In this document: positions 1 through 8,119 of the stretch, piece by piece | Position numbering within the stretch: position 1 is the first letter of the stretch | Layout of the letters: every line of letters begins with the position of its first letter | Assembly: GCA_029261295.1 (NCBI GenBank) | Contig: JAJDBP010000006.1 | Coordinates: 118,170-182,169 of the forward strand | Reading direction: 5' to 3' | Source: Nitrospirales bacterium | GTDB taxonomy: Bacteria > Nitrospirota > Nitrospiria > Nitrospirales > UBA8639 | Length of the DNA stretch: 64,000 nt | Made by a program: the position numbers and the translations under genes | The notes under the pieces: model-generated | The model's database searches: none | What the model was told of the DNA's origin: nothing | Seen by the model: the letters and a program-made list of their open reading frames with translations, nothing else

Positions 1-1
1 A

Positions 2-256
2 ACTGAGCGAAAACTTACGGCAAATGAGGCTCGCGCGCTCTTATCGGCTTCACCAGGAATTCAGGTGTATGATGACCCCAGTCGAAATTTGTACCCTCTT
101 CCGATTGATGTGGTGGGAACGGATGACGTCTATGTCGGGCGTGTGCGGGAAGATGAGTCGATCCCGAAGGGGTTGAATTTATGGGTGGTGGCCGATAATT
201 TACGAAAAGGTGCGGCATTGAATGCGGTGCAGATCGCTGAAGTTCTCATTCAGTAA
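2..256 (+). CDS. asd: Aspartate-semialdehyde dehydrogenase, C-terminal part
   Basis: The open frame runs in from the left edge and stops at 256. It gives about 84 residues ending with the family's C-terminal block, including YVGRVREDE, GLNLWVVADNLRKGAALN and VQIAE. In this family the block lines the NADP and substrate site and forms the dimer contact. The enzyme reduces aspartyl phosphate to aspartate semialdehyde in lysine, threonine, methionine and diaminopimelate synthesis. The N-terminal two thirds, including the catalytic Cys, lie outside the window. The GTG at 65 is an internal codon, not a start. Confidence 0.92.
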   Translation, partial: TERKLTANEARALLSASPGIQVYDDPSRNLYPLPIDVVGTDDVYVGRVREDESIPKGLNLWVVADNLRKGAALNAVQIAEVLIQ

Positions 257-333
257 TGGGTGCCCTAAGTACGATGAAAGGCAAGAAGTATTCTTTGTGT
301 CTATCCATCATCTGTAAGCGGTAAGCGACTGTG

Positions 334-1530
334 ATGGTGCCGTGGAAAATATTTTTTAGCCCCGCGCTTCTCATTTTTGTTTCAGTTCTATTCCCCTCTT
401 TCAGCTTTGCCATTTCTGAACATGCGATTCGGTTAGGGCTCACCGATTCGGCCAGAATTATTTCCATTCAATCCTCTTCCTCGTTTTCTCTAGAGCTTCC
501 GTCTGGCAAGCGGTTTAAAGTGAGAAGTAAGGTCACGATCAAGCGCCAGGGTGAAACCCTACTGGTCAATAATCGAACCATTGGGGCTTCCACTATTTCG
601 GTGCAAGGGAGTGATGGCGTGTACCAAGTAAAAGTTGTTGCGAGTGTTGGCCATTCTTCAGGGCCAAAATCTAAAAAAGAATGGACAGTTCTCGGACCTT
701 TAGAAATTAAATCCGTCCTCTCCGGGTTAGCGGTGATCAACCGAATACCACTTGAAACCTATGTGGCAGGGGTCGTTTCTGGTGAGGTCAGCCCGAAATG
801 GCCAATGGAATCGCTAAAAGCTCAAGCCGTAGCTGCACGAACCTATGTGCTCTATAAAAAAGTAGAGAATCAACAACAACCGTTTGATGTATTCGCCAGC
901 GTTCAGGATCAGGTGTATCATGGCCATGCTGCGCGTCAGGATTCCGTTGTTCGGGCTGTTGCAGAAACCAAGGGACAGGTGGTGACGTATGATCGCCGCC
1001 CTATTTATGCGGCCTATTCGTCAACCGCAGCAGGGCCGACTGAAGATGCCCTTTATGTATGGGCGTTAGACCTCCCATACCTCAAAGGTGTGGAATGTCC
1101 GTTTGATGACCAAGCTCCCCGCTATGATTGGCGAACGACCTTTACCTTTGAGTATCTAGAAAAACAATTACGTAAGGAAGGGTATGCGGTTGGAGCAGTG
1201 GCCACACTCACCCCGTATACTTTTACGCCTTCTGGGCGGGTGGATCGGGTGCGTCTCCTCCATTCCCGTGGTGAAATCATCTTACGTGGACAAGATTTGC
1301 GGCGCATTGTGGGATATTCAAAAATATTTAGTACCAATTTTTCCATCAAATCCGTCGGAGCAAAAGTAGAGGTGGTTGGTCATGGTGCCGGACATGCGGT
1401 TGGCATGTGCCAGTGGGGGATGAGGGAAATGGCCGAAATGGGATATGACTATCAATCTATTTTGCGGCATTATTACCCAGGAACCACCCTTCTACCAGTA
1501 GGCCGCGTTAATTTCTCTGCAGCCAATTAA
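334..1530 (+). CDS. SpoIID/LytB-domain exported protein
   Basis: About 398 residues. A signal peptide (hydrophobic stretch ending near SFSFA) is followed by a poorly conserved N-terminal part and then the SpoIID/LytB domain: LETYVAGVVSGEV, MESLKAQAVAARTYVLY, and near the end HGAGHAVGMCQWGMREMA and HYYPGTTL. Family members are amidase enhancers or lytic transglycosylases acting on peptidoglycan stripped of stem peptides. In non-sporulating bacteria the role is wall remodelling. GTG 331 and ATG 334 are adjacent candidate starts and neither has a strong ribosome site. It lies 75 bp after asd and 29 bp before queA, so it may be cotranscribed with both. Confidence 0.85.
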   Translation: MVPWKIFFSPALLIFVSVLFPSFSFAISEHAIRLGLTDSARIISIQSSSSFSLELPSGKRFKVRSKVTIKRQGETLLVNNRTIGASTISVQGSDGVYQVKVVASVGHSSGPKSKKEWTVLGPLEIKSVLSGLAVINRIPLETYVAGVVSGEVSPKWPMESLKAQAVAARTYVLYKKVENQQQPFDVFASVQDQVYHGHAARQDSVVRAVAETKGQVVTYDRRPIYAAYSSTAAGPTEDALYVWALDLPYLKGVECPFDDQAPRYDWRTTFTFEYLEKQLRKEGYAVGAVATLTPYTFTPSGRVDRVRLLHSRGEIILRGQDLRRIVGYSKIFSTNFSIKSVGAKVEVVGHGAGHAVGMCQWGMREMAEMGYDYQSILRHYYPGTTLLPVGRVNFSAAN

Positions 1531-1559
1531 TCGAGAATGACTCCTTTCAATTGTTGGCT

Positions 1560-2582
1560 ATGAACCTGTCTGATTTTAACTTCCCGTTTGATCCTTCCCT
1601 GGTTGCAAAATTTCCCATTCACCCACGAGATCATGCTCGTTTGTTGGTGCTCAATCGGAATCATGATGGCCAAATTATTGATCGACAAGTCAAAGATCTT
1701 CCAGAGCTGCTTCAACCCGAAGATTTGCTGGTGGTCAATGATACGAAAGTCATTCCGGCCAGACTCCTAGGGAAAAAGGTTCCAAGCGGAGGAGTCATTG
1801 ATATGTTGTATGTTAAAAGCTTGGATGCCACCCATGCTGAAGTCTTAATCAAAGGGCGAATGGGGGTAGGACAACGTCTGGAATTTCGAGGATCTGGGCA
1901 AGCACAGATTGTTGAAAGAAATCCTGAACGAACGGTGATTCAATGGCTTGGTCCAGGCGTCTTCCAATCGTATTTGCAACAACATGGAGAGATGCCCTTG
2001 CCACCATATTTCAAACGTGAACCAGTCGCGCAAGATAAAGAAGACTATCAAACCATCTTTGCCCAAGTGGAAGGTGCTATTGCCTCACCTACGGCGAGTT
2101 TGCATTTTACTCCCAGCCTCTTGAGGGCCTTGTCGGCGAAGAAGATTGCGTGTGCGACCGTCACCTTGCATGTGGGGCCTGGCACCTTTCAGCCAGTTAA
2201 GGAAGAGGTGGTCGAAAAGCATACGATGCATTCAGAATGGTTTGAAGTGTCAAAGACGGTAGTGGAACAGATACACGAAACTCGACAACGGGGAGGCAGG
2301 GTCGTGGCCGTGGGGACGACGGTTGCTCGTAGCTTGGAGTCTGCGATGAATGACCAAGGAGAGCTCTGCTCCCAGTCAGGAGAGACGAAGCTCTATGTCC
2401 TTCCAGGGTTTCAATTTAAAGTTGTTGATGTGTTAATGACGAATTTCCATTTTCCTGAAACGACTCTTCTTATGCTGGTGTCTGCTTTTGCAGGGTTGGA
2501 GTCTGTGCGAAAAGCCTATGCCCACGCGGTGCAGGAACGCTATCGTTTTTATAGTTACGGCGATGCGATGCTCATTGAGTAA
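1560..2582 (+). CDS. queA: S-adenosylmethionine:tRNA ribosyltransferase-isomerase
   Basis: About 340 residues, the normal QueA length. Typical blocks are visible: the N-terminal DFNFPFDPSLVAKFP, VVNDTKVIPARLLG, IASPTASLHFT, TLHVGPGTFQPV and the C-terminal TNFHFPETTLLMLVSAFAG. QueA transfers and isomerises the ribosyl part of SAM onto 7-aminomethyl-7-deazaguanine in tRNA, giving epoxyqueuosine. ATG 1560 is chosen because the family usually begins a few residues before DF(D/N)F. The frame can be extended through TTG codons at 1551 and 1554, but there is no support for that. The gene converges on the minus-strand gene that ends at 2675. Confidence 0.95.
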   Translation: MNLSDFNFPFDPSLVAKFPIHPRDHARLLVLNRNHDGQIIDRQVKDLPELLQPEDLLVVNDTKVIPARLLGKKVPSGGVIDMLYVKSLDATHAEVLIKGRMGVGQRLEFRGSGQAQIVERNPERTVIQWLGPGVFQSYLQQHGEMPLPPYFKREPVAQDKEDYQTIFAQVEGAIASPTASLHFTPSLLRALSAKKIACATVTLHVGPGTFQPVKEEVVEKHTMHSEWFEVSKTVVEQIHETRQRGGRVVAVGTTVARSLESAMNDQGELCSQSGETKLYVLPGFQFKVVDVLMTNFHFPETTLLMLVSAFAGLESVRKAYAHAVQERYRFYSYGDAMLIE

Positions 2583-2634
2583 GAGGGGGCAATGAAAAAA
2601 GGTCAAAAAAGGAGGAAAAGATATAGGTGGGAGA

Positions 2635-2659
2635 ACGGGGCACATGTCATGTGCCCCGT
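2635..2659. terminator. Perfect inverted repeat between convergent genes
   Basis: Arms of 11 bp (ACGGGGCACAT and ATGTGCCCCGT) surround a 3-base loop, in the 92-bp gap between the ends of queA (plus) and the SurA-like gene (minus). There is no long T-run on either side, so it is a weak intrinsic terminator at best. Its position between converging genes and its GC-rich stem suggest bidirectional termination. Confidence 0.55.
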
Positions 2660-2674
2660 GTTACTGATTTTTAG

Positions 2675-3373
2675 CTACAGTAATTCTTGGTGAATGGTCA
2701 CGTCCCCACGAGCACGCAAAGCGGCTTGAAACGCTTGCATGGCCCGTTGTTTCTTTTGGAGGAGAAATTGCATTTTAATTTGCTCAAACATTTTCATGTC
2801 AGGTTCGGTGCCCTCCAAGGTTTGGCGGGCATTGAGATCCTTGACTTCTTGTAGCTCACCAGGAGTGAGTGCGGTGGCATCAGAGGCAATCAATCGAGCT
2901 TTTTCAATAAGCAACTCATTGCGACGTCGTTGTTCGTAATCATGAGGCTTCATTCGGTTGGCTGCCAAAAGGCGTTGGTAAAAGGTAGGATCAAAGGCTC
3001 CATCTTTTTGGAAATCTTTTTGATTCACAATGTCATCGTGGAGTTCTTGTGGTGAGACGGCAAGGCCAAATTCATCAGCTAAGATTTGCCATGATTTATT
3101 TGTGACGAGGCTATCAATAGCCAATTGTTGGATCGTTTCGTCTTTAACGTCTTCTTGCTGGAGTTGGTCCCGATAAAATTTTGAATATCGTCGTTTCGCC
3201 TGACGATACTCCTCTAGCGTCACCTTGTAGGGTCCGACTTCTGCCACCGTATTAGGTGTGGATCCTTGAAAATCCCAGGCTCCTACGATGACAAAGGTGA
3301 TGCCAATGGAAATAAGAATGGCCCAAAGAATCCAGGGATGTTTTTCTGACCCTTCTCGCATGGTGCGAAGCAT
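2675..3373 (-). CDS. Membrane-anchored SurA/PpiD N-terminal-like chaperone protein
   Basis: 232 residues. A short basic N-terminus is followed by one membrane anchor (WILWAILISIGITFVIVGAW) and a helical domain resembling the SurA_N region of PpiD and SurA: VAEVGPYKVTLEEYRQAKRR, then ELHDDIVNQKDFQKDG and YEQRRRNELLIEKARL. No parvulin peptidyl-prolyl isomerase domain follows, so it would act as a periplasmic chaperone rather than an isomerase. The upstream gap to gltX holds no further gene. A PpiD-like inner-membrane folding factor is the best reading; the exact family is uncertain. Confidence 0.75.
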   Translation of the reverse strand: MLRTMREGSEKHPWILWAILISIGITFVIVGAWDFQGSTPNTVAEVGPYKVTLEEYRQAKRRYSKFYRDQLQQEDVKDETIQQLAIDSLVTNKSWQILADEFGLAVSPQELHDDIVNQKDFQKDGAFDPTFYQRLLAANRMKPHDYEQRRRNELLIEKARLIASDATALTPGELQEVKDLNARQTLEGTEPDMKMFEQIKMQFLLQKKQRAMQAFQAALRARGDVTIHQELL

Positions 3374-3617
3374 GTACTGACCTCCGTAATGAACTCAAAC
3401 ATTGATTTTAAAAGATTGTAAGTTGGGTCTTTCATAAACGCAAGTTCCAAGAGGAAAGTAGAACTTTACATCTCCTTTGATAGCGTGGTAAGGAAACATC
3501 CTCTACATCCTATGATCATGACAGAAAGAAACTGGTTCACTCCGTCGTTCAAATCCCTCGCATTATGTCCGATTTTCTTCTTGGTATGCTTTGTGTTTGA
3601 TTCTTCACGAGTTTTCC

Positions 3618-5033
3618 ATGTCTAAGATCAGAGTACGATTTGCACCAAGTCCCACCGGGTTTCTCCACATTGGCGGGGTTCGGACGGCCCTATTTAATTG
3701 GCTTTTTGCACGACATGTCGGAGGAACCTTTGTCCTCCGCATTGAAGATACGGATAGAGATCGATCAACCGACGAGGCGATCCACGTAATCATGGAGGGC
3801 ATGAAGTGGGTTGGTTTGGATTGGGATGAGGGGCCAATTCGGCAAACAGATCGCTTGGATGTGTATCGAGAAAAAGCCATGGAGTTGTTCAATAGAGGGC
3901 TAGCCTATTGGTGTGTCTGTACTTCAGACGAATTGGAGACGAGAAGAAAGGACGCGCAGACTCGAGGCGAATCAATTAAATATGATGGCCGATGTCGGAA
4001 CCGGGGAATTACTAAGCCTATCGAAGCGGCGGCCTTACGCTTTATTGCCCCTCAAGAGGGCCAGACGGTGGTTCATGATCTCATTAAAGGCGACATTGTC
4101 TTTGACAATAACGTCTTAGATGACCTGATCATTCTACGATCGAATGGGTATGCCACCTATAATTTCTCGGTCGTGGTTGATGATGCTCTTATGAATATTT
4201 CTCATGTCATTCGTGGAGATGATCATGTCAACAATACTCCGCGACAAGTTCCCCTCTTTGAGGCATTGGGATTTGCCGTGCCACAATTTGCACATCTACC
4301 CATGATTTTAGGTTCGGATAAAGGGCGGCTCTCTAAACGACATGGCGCGACCTCGGTTTTGGCTTACCAGGAAATGGGCTATTTGCCGGAAGCGTTGGTC
4401 AATTATCTCGTACGATTGGGCTGGTCACATGGAGACCAGGAAATTTTTTCTATTCATGAAATGATCGAACACTTTGATTTTAAGCATGTGCAATCGTCTG
4501 CCGCCGTCTTTAATCCCGAAAAACTCAAATGGGTGAATGCCCAATATATCCGGACCAAGGAACCTCTCCAAGTTGGAGAGGCACTCACTCCATTTTTGCA
4601 TGCGGCGGGGCATGATGAGGCAGACATAGCAAGAATTCCGGGGGGTGTCGAGGCCTTGATTCTCCCATTGCGGGAGCGGTCAGAAACGCTTCTAGATTTT
4701 GTAGAAGGCGCGGCTCCATTTCTCGTGGAGTCCATGACGGTGGATGAAGCTGCTGCTGCCAAACATCTTACTGCAACGATTGCTCCGGCCTTGAAAGAAT
4801 TCGCAGATCTAGTCGAGGCGGAACAGGCCTTCACCAAAGAAATACTAGAGGGACTGTTGAAAGGTTTTATCGAACGCCAAGGATTAAAAATGGGAAAAAT
4901 CGCACAACCACTGCGTGTTGCTCTCACAGGACGTACGGTCAGTCCTGGCATTTACGAAGTCATGGCTCTCTTGGGAAAGAATCGGACCCTTCAGCGCATC
5001 CGCGCCGGTGTCGAACGAGCCATGAAAAATTAA
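3618..5033 (+). CDS. gltX: Glutamate--tRNA ligase
   Basis: 471 residues of a class I aminoacyl-tRNA synthetase. The HIGH-type motif lies in APSPTGFLHIGG near the start, the KMSKS-type motif is RLSKRHG after GSDKG, and the anticodon-binding helical domain follows. It charges tRNA-Glu; the similar enzyme GlnS is excluded by the GltX-type N-terminus. The start at ATG 3618 places MSKIRVRFAPSPTG in register with the family. An in-frame ATG at 3591 would add nine unconserved residues. The gene stands alone, with a GC-rich palindromic stretch and tRNA-Gln downstream. Confidence 0.96.
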   Translation: MSKIRVRFAPSPTGFLHIGGVRTALFNWLFARHVGGTFVLRIEDTDRDRSTDEAIHVIMEGMKWVGLDWDEGPIRQTDRLDVYREKAMELFNRGLAYWCVCTSDELETRRKDAQTRGESIKYDGRCRNRGITKPIEAAALRFIAPQEGQTVVHDLIKGDIVFDNNVLDDLIILRSNGYATYNFSVVVDDALMNISHVIRGDDHVNNTPRQVPLFEALGFAVPQFAHLPMILGSDKGRLSKRHGATSVLAYQEMGYLPEALVNYLVRLGWSHGDQEIFSIHEMIEHFDFKHVQSSAAVFNPEKLKWVNAQYIRTKEPLQVGEALTPFLHAAGHDEADIARIPGGVEALILPLRERSETLLDFVEGAAPFLVESMTVDEAAAAKHLTATIAPALKEFADLVEAEQAFTKEILEGLLKGFIERQGLKMGKIAQPLRVALTGRTVSPGIYEVMALLGKNRTLQRIRAGVERAMKN

Positions 5034-5063
5034 TTTCCTAGAAAGCTCTCTTCTTTGATTTAT

Positions 5064-5099
5064 CCCTCGCCCCGTAAGGGAGAGGGCAGGGTGAGGGGG
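5064..5099. repeat. GC-rich palindromic intergenic element
   Basis: A block of runs of C then G (CCCTCGCCCC, then GGGAGAGGG, then GGGTGAGGGGG) that can fold on itself. This type of C/G-run intergenic palindrome recurs in many bacterial genomes as a REP-like unit. It lies 30 bp after gltX and could also help end its transcript. Only one copy is seen in the window, so repeat status cannot be shown here. Confidence 0.35.
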
Positions 5100-5197
5100 A
5101 ATTTGTCAAAATCGCGCGAGACAATAGATGAGCGGCAATGTCTGACTATTCTCTCATCTTGACTGCATTTCAATCCTGAATTAAGCTCATTCTACGT

Positions 5198-5271
5198 TGG
5201 GGGATCGTCTAATGGTAGGACGTCAGATTCTGGTTCTGATTGTGGGGGTTCAACTCCTCCTCCCCCAGCCA
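5198..5271 (+). tRNA. tRNA-Gln (anticodon CTG)
   Basis: Complete cloverleaf. The acceptor TGGGGGA pairs with TCCCCCA, followed by discriminator G and an encoded CCA. The D-arm is GTC-TAATGGTAG-GAC. The anticodon stem TCAGA/TCTGA has loop TTCTGGT, giving anticodon CTG. The T-arm GGGGG/CCTCC has loop TTCAACT. The anticodon assigns it to CAG (Gln). Its 3' half is the parent of the repeats at 6051 and 8485, so this gene marks an integration target. Confidence 0.95.
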
Positions 5272-5280
5272 AAAATTCGC
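5230..5280 (+). repeat. Attachment-like repeat, copy 1 (within tRNA-Gln 3' half)
   Basis: The sequence from the anticodon C at 5230 to the CCA end at 5271 (42 bp) recurs without any mismatch at 6051-6092. After three mismatches, ATTCGC at 5275-5280 matches again at 6096-6101. Repeats that begin in the anticodon loop and end at the tRNA 3' end are the usual footprint of tyrosine-recombinase integration, where the incoming element restores the tRNA. Confidence 0.85.
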
Positions 5281-5330
5281 CTGCCGGCTTACTGTTCTTT
5301 TGAATCTAATTGGAAAAAAGAATTCTAGGG

Positions 5331-5621
5331 ATGAAACGGTCAAAAGTTCTTGAAGTTCTTGCTCGGGTTAAGCCGGATTTGATGTCACGGTATGGAGTTA
5401 TCCGATTAAGTCTGTTCGGTTCTACTTCGCGTGATGAAGCCCAGCTGGATAGTGATGTGGATATCCTGGTGTCCTTTGATGGACCAGCAACATCTCAGAA
5501 GTATTTTGGCGTCCAATTTCATCTTGAAGATGCTTTGGGGTGTTCAGTTGATCTTGTGACCGAAAAGGCTCTGCGCCCTGAATTGCGTCAATTCATTGAG
5601 CAGGAGGCTGTGAGTGTCTGA
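5331..5621 (+). CDS. mntA: MntA-type minimal nucleotidyltransferase antitoxin
   Basis: 96 residues from ATG 5331; a TTG at 5310 would add seven. The nucleotidyltransferase signature GSX10DXD is complete: GS at residues 30-31, and DVD at 42-44 inside LDSDVDILVSF. In characterised MntA/HepT systems the antitoxin AMPylates a tyrosine of the HepT toxin and so blocks its RNase activity. The stop codon overlaps the start of the following HEPN gene by 8 bp, the usual arrangement for this pair. It lies inside the tRNA-Gln mini-island. Confidence 0.88.
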   Translation: MKRSKVLEVLARVKPDLMSRYGVIRLSLFGSTSRDEAQLDSDVDILVSFDGPATSQKYFGVQFHLEDALGCSVDLVTEKALRPELRQFIEQEAVSV

Positions 5622-5958
5622 ACGGGAATGGCGGTTTTATGTTGAGGACATGATTAGCTTTGTTGAAAAAGTAATTGTATACACGGAAGGGTTTGATCAA
5701 AGCGAGTTTTTGAAAAGTGGTCTGAATTATGATGCCACGGTGCGGAATTTAGAGTTGATTGGGGAAGCTGCAACCCATATTCCTGAGAGCATTCGAACTT
5801 CCAGTGAAGAAATCCCCTGGCGTCAGTTGATTGCTACTCGCAATCGCTTGATTCATGGGTATTTGGGAATTGATAATGATACCCTCTGGAGTATCATTAA
5901 TGACGATATTCCTATTTTATTGTCTGAATTACGGATCCTAAAAGACCAATTTGCGTAA
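5614..5958 (+). CDS. hepT: HepT-like HEPN (DUF86) toxin
   Basis: 114 residues starting at GTG 5614, overlapping mntA. The HEPN RNase motif RX4HXY is present as RNRLIHGY (Arg76, His81, Tyr83), preceded by the conserved YDATVRNLELIGEAATHIP block of the DUF86 family. Tyr83 corresponds to the residue AMPylated by MntA in studied systems. Predicted function: a ribonuclease toxin held inactive by the upstream antitoxin. All motif residues are intact, so the pair looks functional. Confidence 0.88.
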   Translation: MSEREWRFYVEDMISFVEKVIVYTEGFDQSEFLKSGLNYDATVRNLELIGEAATHIPESIRTSSEEIPWRQLIATRNRLIHGYLGIDNDTLWSIINDDIPILLSELRILKDQFA

Positions 5959-6050
5959 ATCTCATTTTCTACGCAACATGAGCTAGACTTCTTATAGAAG
6001 GCTTCGATCCCGAGTTCTTAGTAATAGGGAAACAGACGGAAATTAATTTC

Positions 6051-6101
6051 CTGGTTCTGATTGTGGGGGTTCAACTCCTCCTCCCCCAGCCATGTATTCG
6101 C
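6051..6101 (+). repeat. Attachment-like repeat, copy 2
   Basis: An exact 42-bp duplicate (6051-6092) of the 3' half of tRNA-Gln, from anticodon base C through CCA, plus a matching ATTCGC at 6096-6101. No 5' half precedes it, so it is not a tRNA gene. It bounds the mntA-hepT mini-island and would be the distal attachment site. Confidence 0.88.
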
Positions 6102-6592
6102 ATTTCACCTTTCTTCCAGCAAGCATCCAGGAAGTACAGGCAGGGTTCCCATGGTGGGCACATTCATTCAGTGCCTGTTCTTCTGGTTCTGTCGCCATTA
6201 GCGAAATGGTGAACACTCCTCTAAGTTTTCATCCAATCTTAGATTAGAATACTCCAGTAAAATTGGAAATTTCTGTCTACAAAATATGAAGGTCAAACCC
6301 TTCAATACCTTCAAAACCCCATTTGCAATAGAACCATTTTTCCTCCTTGTTTTAACTGCTCCATGTTCCCTTTAATCTCCAAATTTTGTATGGTAAAGGT
6401 CGGATTACTTGAAAGCCCCACTTCGTAGGTTCATGCAATGGACCAAGAGGATAGCGGCGTATGAAGGGAAAACGGTCAGGCCGCGGCTCATGGATGTGAG
6501 ACGAGTTCGATGAGTCAAAATGGAAAAGAAGTGTATTTTGCTGAAGAATAGAAGGACATAGCCTTCACCGGTCTTAGGAAAAATTAGGGCGA
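6102..6592. other. Gene-free stretch after the mini-island
   Basis: No convincing open frame or RNA gene. An 11-base echo of the tRNA anticodon region (TTCTGGTTCTG at 6181-6191) is present but too short to count as a repeat. The stretch should contain the promoter of the protease gene at 6593, but I see no clear -35/-10 pair. Confidence 0.5.
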
Positions 6593-8119
6593 ATGAACAA
6601 ATTTGGATCTACAATGAGATTATTAGGGTACTCTTGCCTTTCTCGCAATTTTTTCTCTCCTCCCCTTTTTGGAATGGTAGGCTTCTCTCTAGCACTCCTG
6701 GGTATATTCAATGGGATAGAGGTCCAGGCCAATGATGTGGAGTCCTTGCGTGCGGGAGTTGTCCGCATCGTAGCCAAAAGTGATGACGGTTCAAAGGTGG
6801 GATCTGGAATCATCGTAAAGCAAACCGAAAATCGGGCGATCATTTTAACTGCCTCCCATGTGATCGAAGGAGCGAAAAAAATCCAAGTGGCATTTTATAG
6901 GGACCCTCTCACTTCCCTTCCAGGAAACGTTTATAAAATGGAAGGAGACGATCCTAAAGGATTGGGGATCCTAAAGGTGGAGGGGAAATTACCTCCAGGG
7001 ATTACTTCCTTGCAAATAAATCCCGCTGAACATGCCAAGGCGGGTGAAAGTGTCATGATGATTGGGCATCCGAGGACTGCTGGAGTACCCTGGATGATTG
7101 CCCAAGGCACCATTGGAGGATTAGACGGACGACTGCTTTTGTTTTCTGGTCCAATTGAGGAAGGAAGTTCTGGGGGACCTTTGATCGTGAACAATGAAGT
7201 CATTGGGGTGATTGTCGAAAAGTTTGATGTTCTTGGCCGTGCTGTTCCTGCTGGAACCATTCGGACGACTTTAGAATCTTGGCTAATACACCCCAGTCCA
7301 ATATCGCCCAAAAGGGTTGAAGCATCTGATCCTCAAACCAACATCCTTGAAGGGTTTACCTGTGAAACGTTTAGGGAAAAAGATACCCTGGGAGAAATAC
7401 GAAAGAGGGGATTAAAGAAGGCCTTACATCAAGCCATTCTTTCATCTAAAGCGTATTGGGAAGCGACCTCCCAAGTCTCAACCATGCGATTGAAAGAGGA
7501 TTTCCTTGAGGGGATTTCTTCAAATCTGCTACGAAATATCCAACTGATCAACTTTGAGACAAAACCTGGAGAACAGTTTTGCTTTACCTCTTCTGCTGAA
7601 TTTAAACTTGCCTCGTTAAAAGAGTACATTCAAGGCAGGGGTAGTACACGAATGATTGCGGAGGAAACGAAAAATTCCCCCTTAACCGTGAACCCTGATT
7701 TTGACCTATTAGTTTGGACTAATAAGGAGAATAATAGATTTTTTGAAGATGATTCGTTAGAGATTTACGTGCAAACCGAGATAAACGCCTATCTTAAAGT
7801 GGATTACTTTACTGCTGAGGGGACCGTCACGCACTTGGTGCCCCAACCCTCGTCCTTGGGATCACAAATTTCTACTAAGGTTGGAGAAGCCCTGAATGTG
7901 GGGAAGGCATTGGGTGCGAATTTTATTATCAATCCACCCTTTGGGATTGAATTAATTGAGGTTTGTGCCAGCACTTCCCCAATCAAGGGAAGCCGGCCTG
8001 ATAAATTGTTTGATGATGCCAAAAAATATGCACAGAGCCAAACAAGGGGAGTGAAGGTTTTTCAAGAGGCCAAGGTTGCCTGTCAATTACTAGAAATTAA
8101 TACTTCTTCCAAAACTTAA
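6593..8119 (+). CDS. Exported trypsin-like serine protease with C-terminal DUF4384-like domain
   Basis: 508 residues. After an N-terminal hydrophobic signal region comes a trypsin-like domain (about residues 45-230) with the His motif LTASHVIEGA and the Ser motif EEGSSGGPL. The usual D-(L/I)-A segment is replaced by DDPKGLGILKV, so the catalytic Asp cannot be placed with confidence. The C-terminal region carries LLVWTNKENNRFF, SLEIYVQTE and AYLKVDYFTAEGTVTHLVPQ, which resembles DUF4384, a beta-rich domain often attached to surface or protein-binding proteins. It is a paralogue in its protease part of the product of 8722-10179. It sits between attachment repeats 2 and 3, suggesting acquisition. 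Confidence 0.78.
   Translation: MNKFGSTMRLLGYSCLSRNFFSPPLFGMVGFSLALLGIFNGIEVQANDVESLRAGVVRIVAKSDDGSKVGSGIIVKQTENRAIILTASHVIEGAKKIQVAFYRDPLTSLPGNVYKMEGDDPKGLGILKVEGKLPPGITSLQINPAEHAKAGESVMMIGHPRTAGVPWMIAQGTIGGLDGRLLLFSGPIEEGSSGGPLIVNNEVIGVIVEKFDVLGRAVPAGTIRTTLESWLIHPSPISPKRVEASDPQTNILEGFTCETFREKDTLGEIRKRGLKKALHQAILSSKAYWEATSQVSTMRLKEDFLEGISSNLLRNIQLINFETKPGEQFCFTSSAEFKLASLKEYIQGRGSTRMIAEETKNSPLTVNPDFDLLVWTNKENNRFFEDDSLEIYVQTEINAYLKVDYFTAEGTVTHLVPQPSSLGSQISTKVGEALNVGKALGANFIINPPFGIELIEVCASTSPIKGSRPDKLFDDAKKYAQSQTRGVKVFQEAKVACQLLEINTSSKT

Larger units (their letters stand above)
5272..6101. mobile_element. Mini-island in tRNA-Gln carrying only a toxin-antitoxin pair
   Basis: About 0.82 kb lies between the 3' end of the tRNA-Gln gene and an exact 42-bp copy of the tRNA 3' half. 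The only genes inside are mntA and hepT. No integrase or relic of one is visible, so the unit is either non-autonomous (moved in trans) or a deletion remnant of a larger island in which the addiction module was retained. That the interval moved as a unit is inferred from the repeats alone. Confidence 0.7.

Noticed and set aside
6051..6092. A second tRNA-Gln gene
   Set aside because: Only the 3' half is present; there is no 5' acceptor strand, D-arm or anticodon stem partner.
6181..6191. A further attachment-site remnant (TTCTGGTTCTG)
   Set aside because: Only 11 bases match the tRNA anticodon region and the neighbouring sequence does not continue the match.
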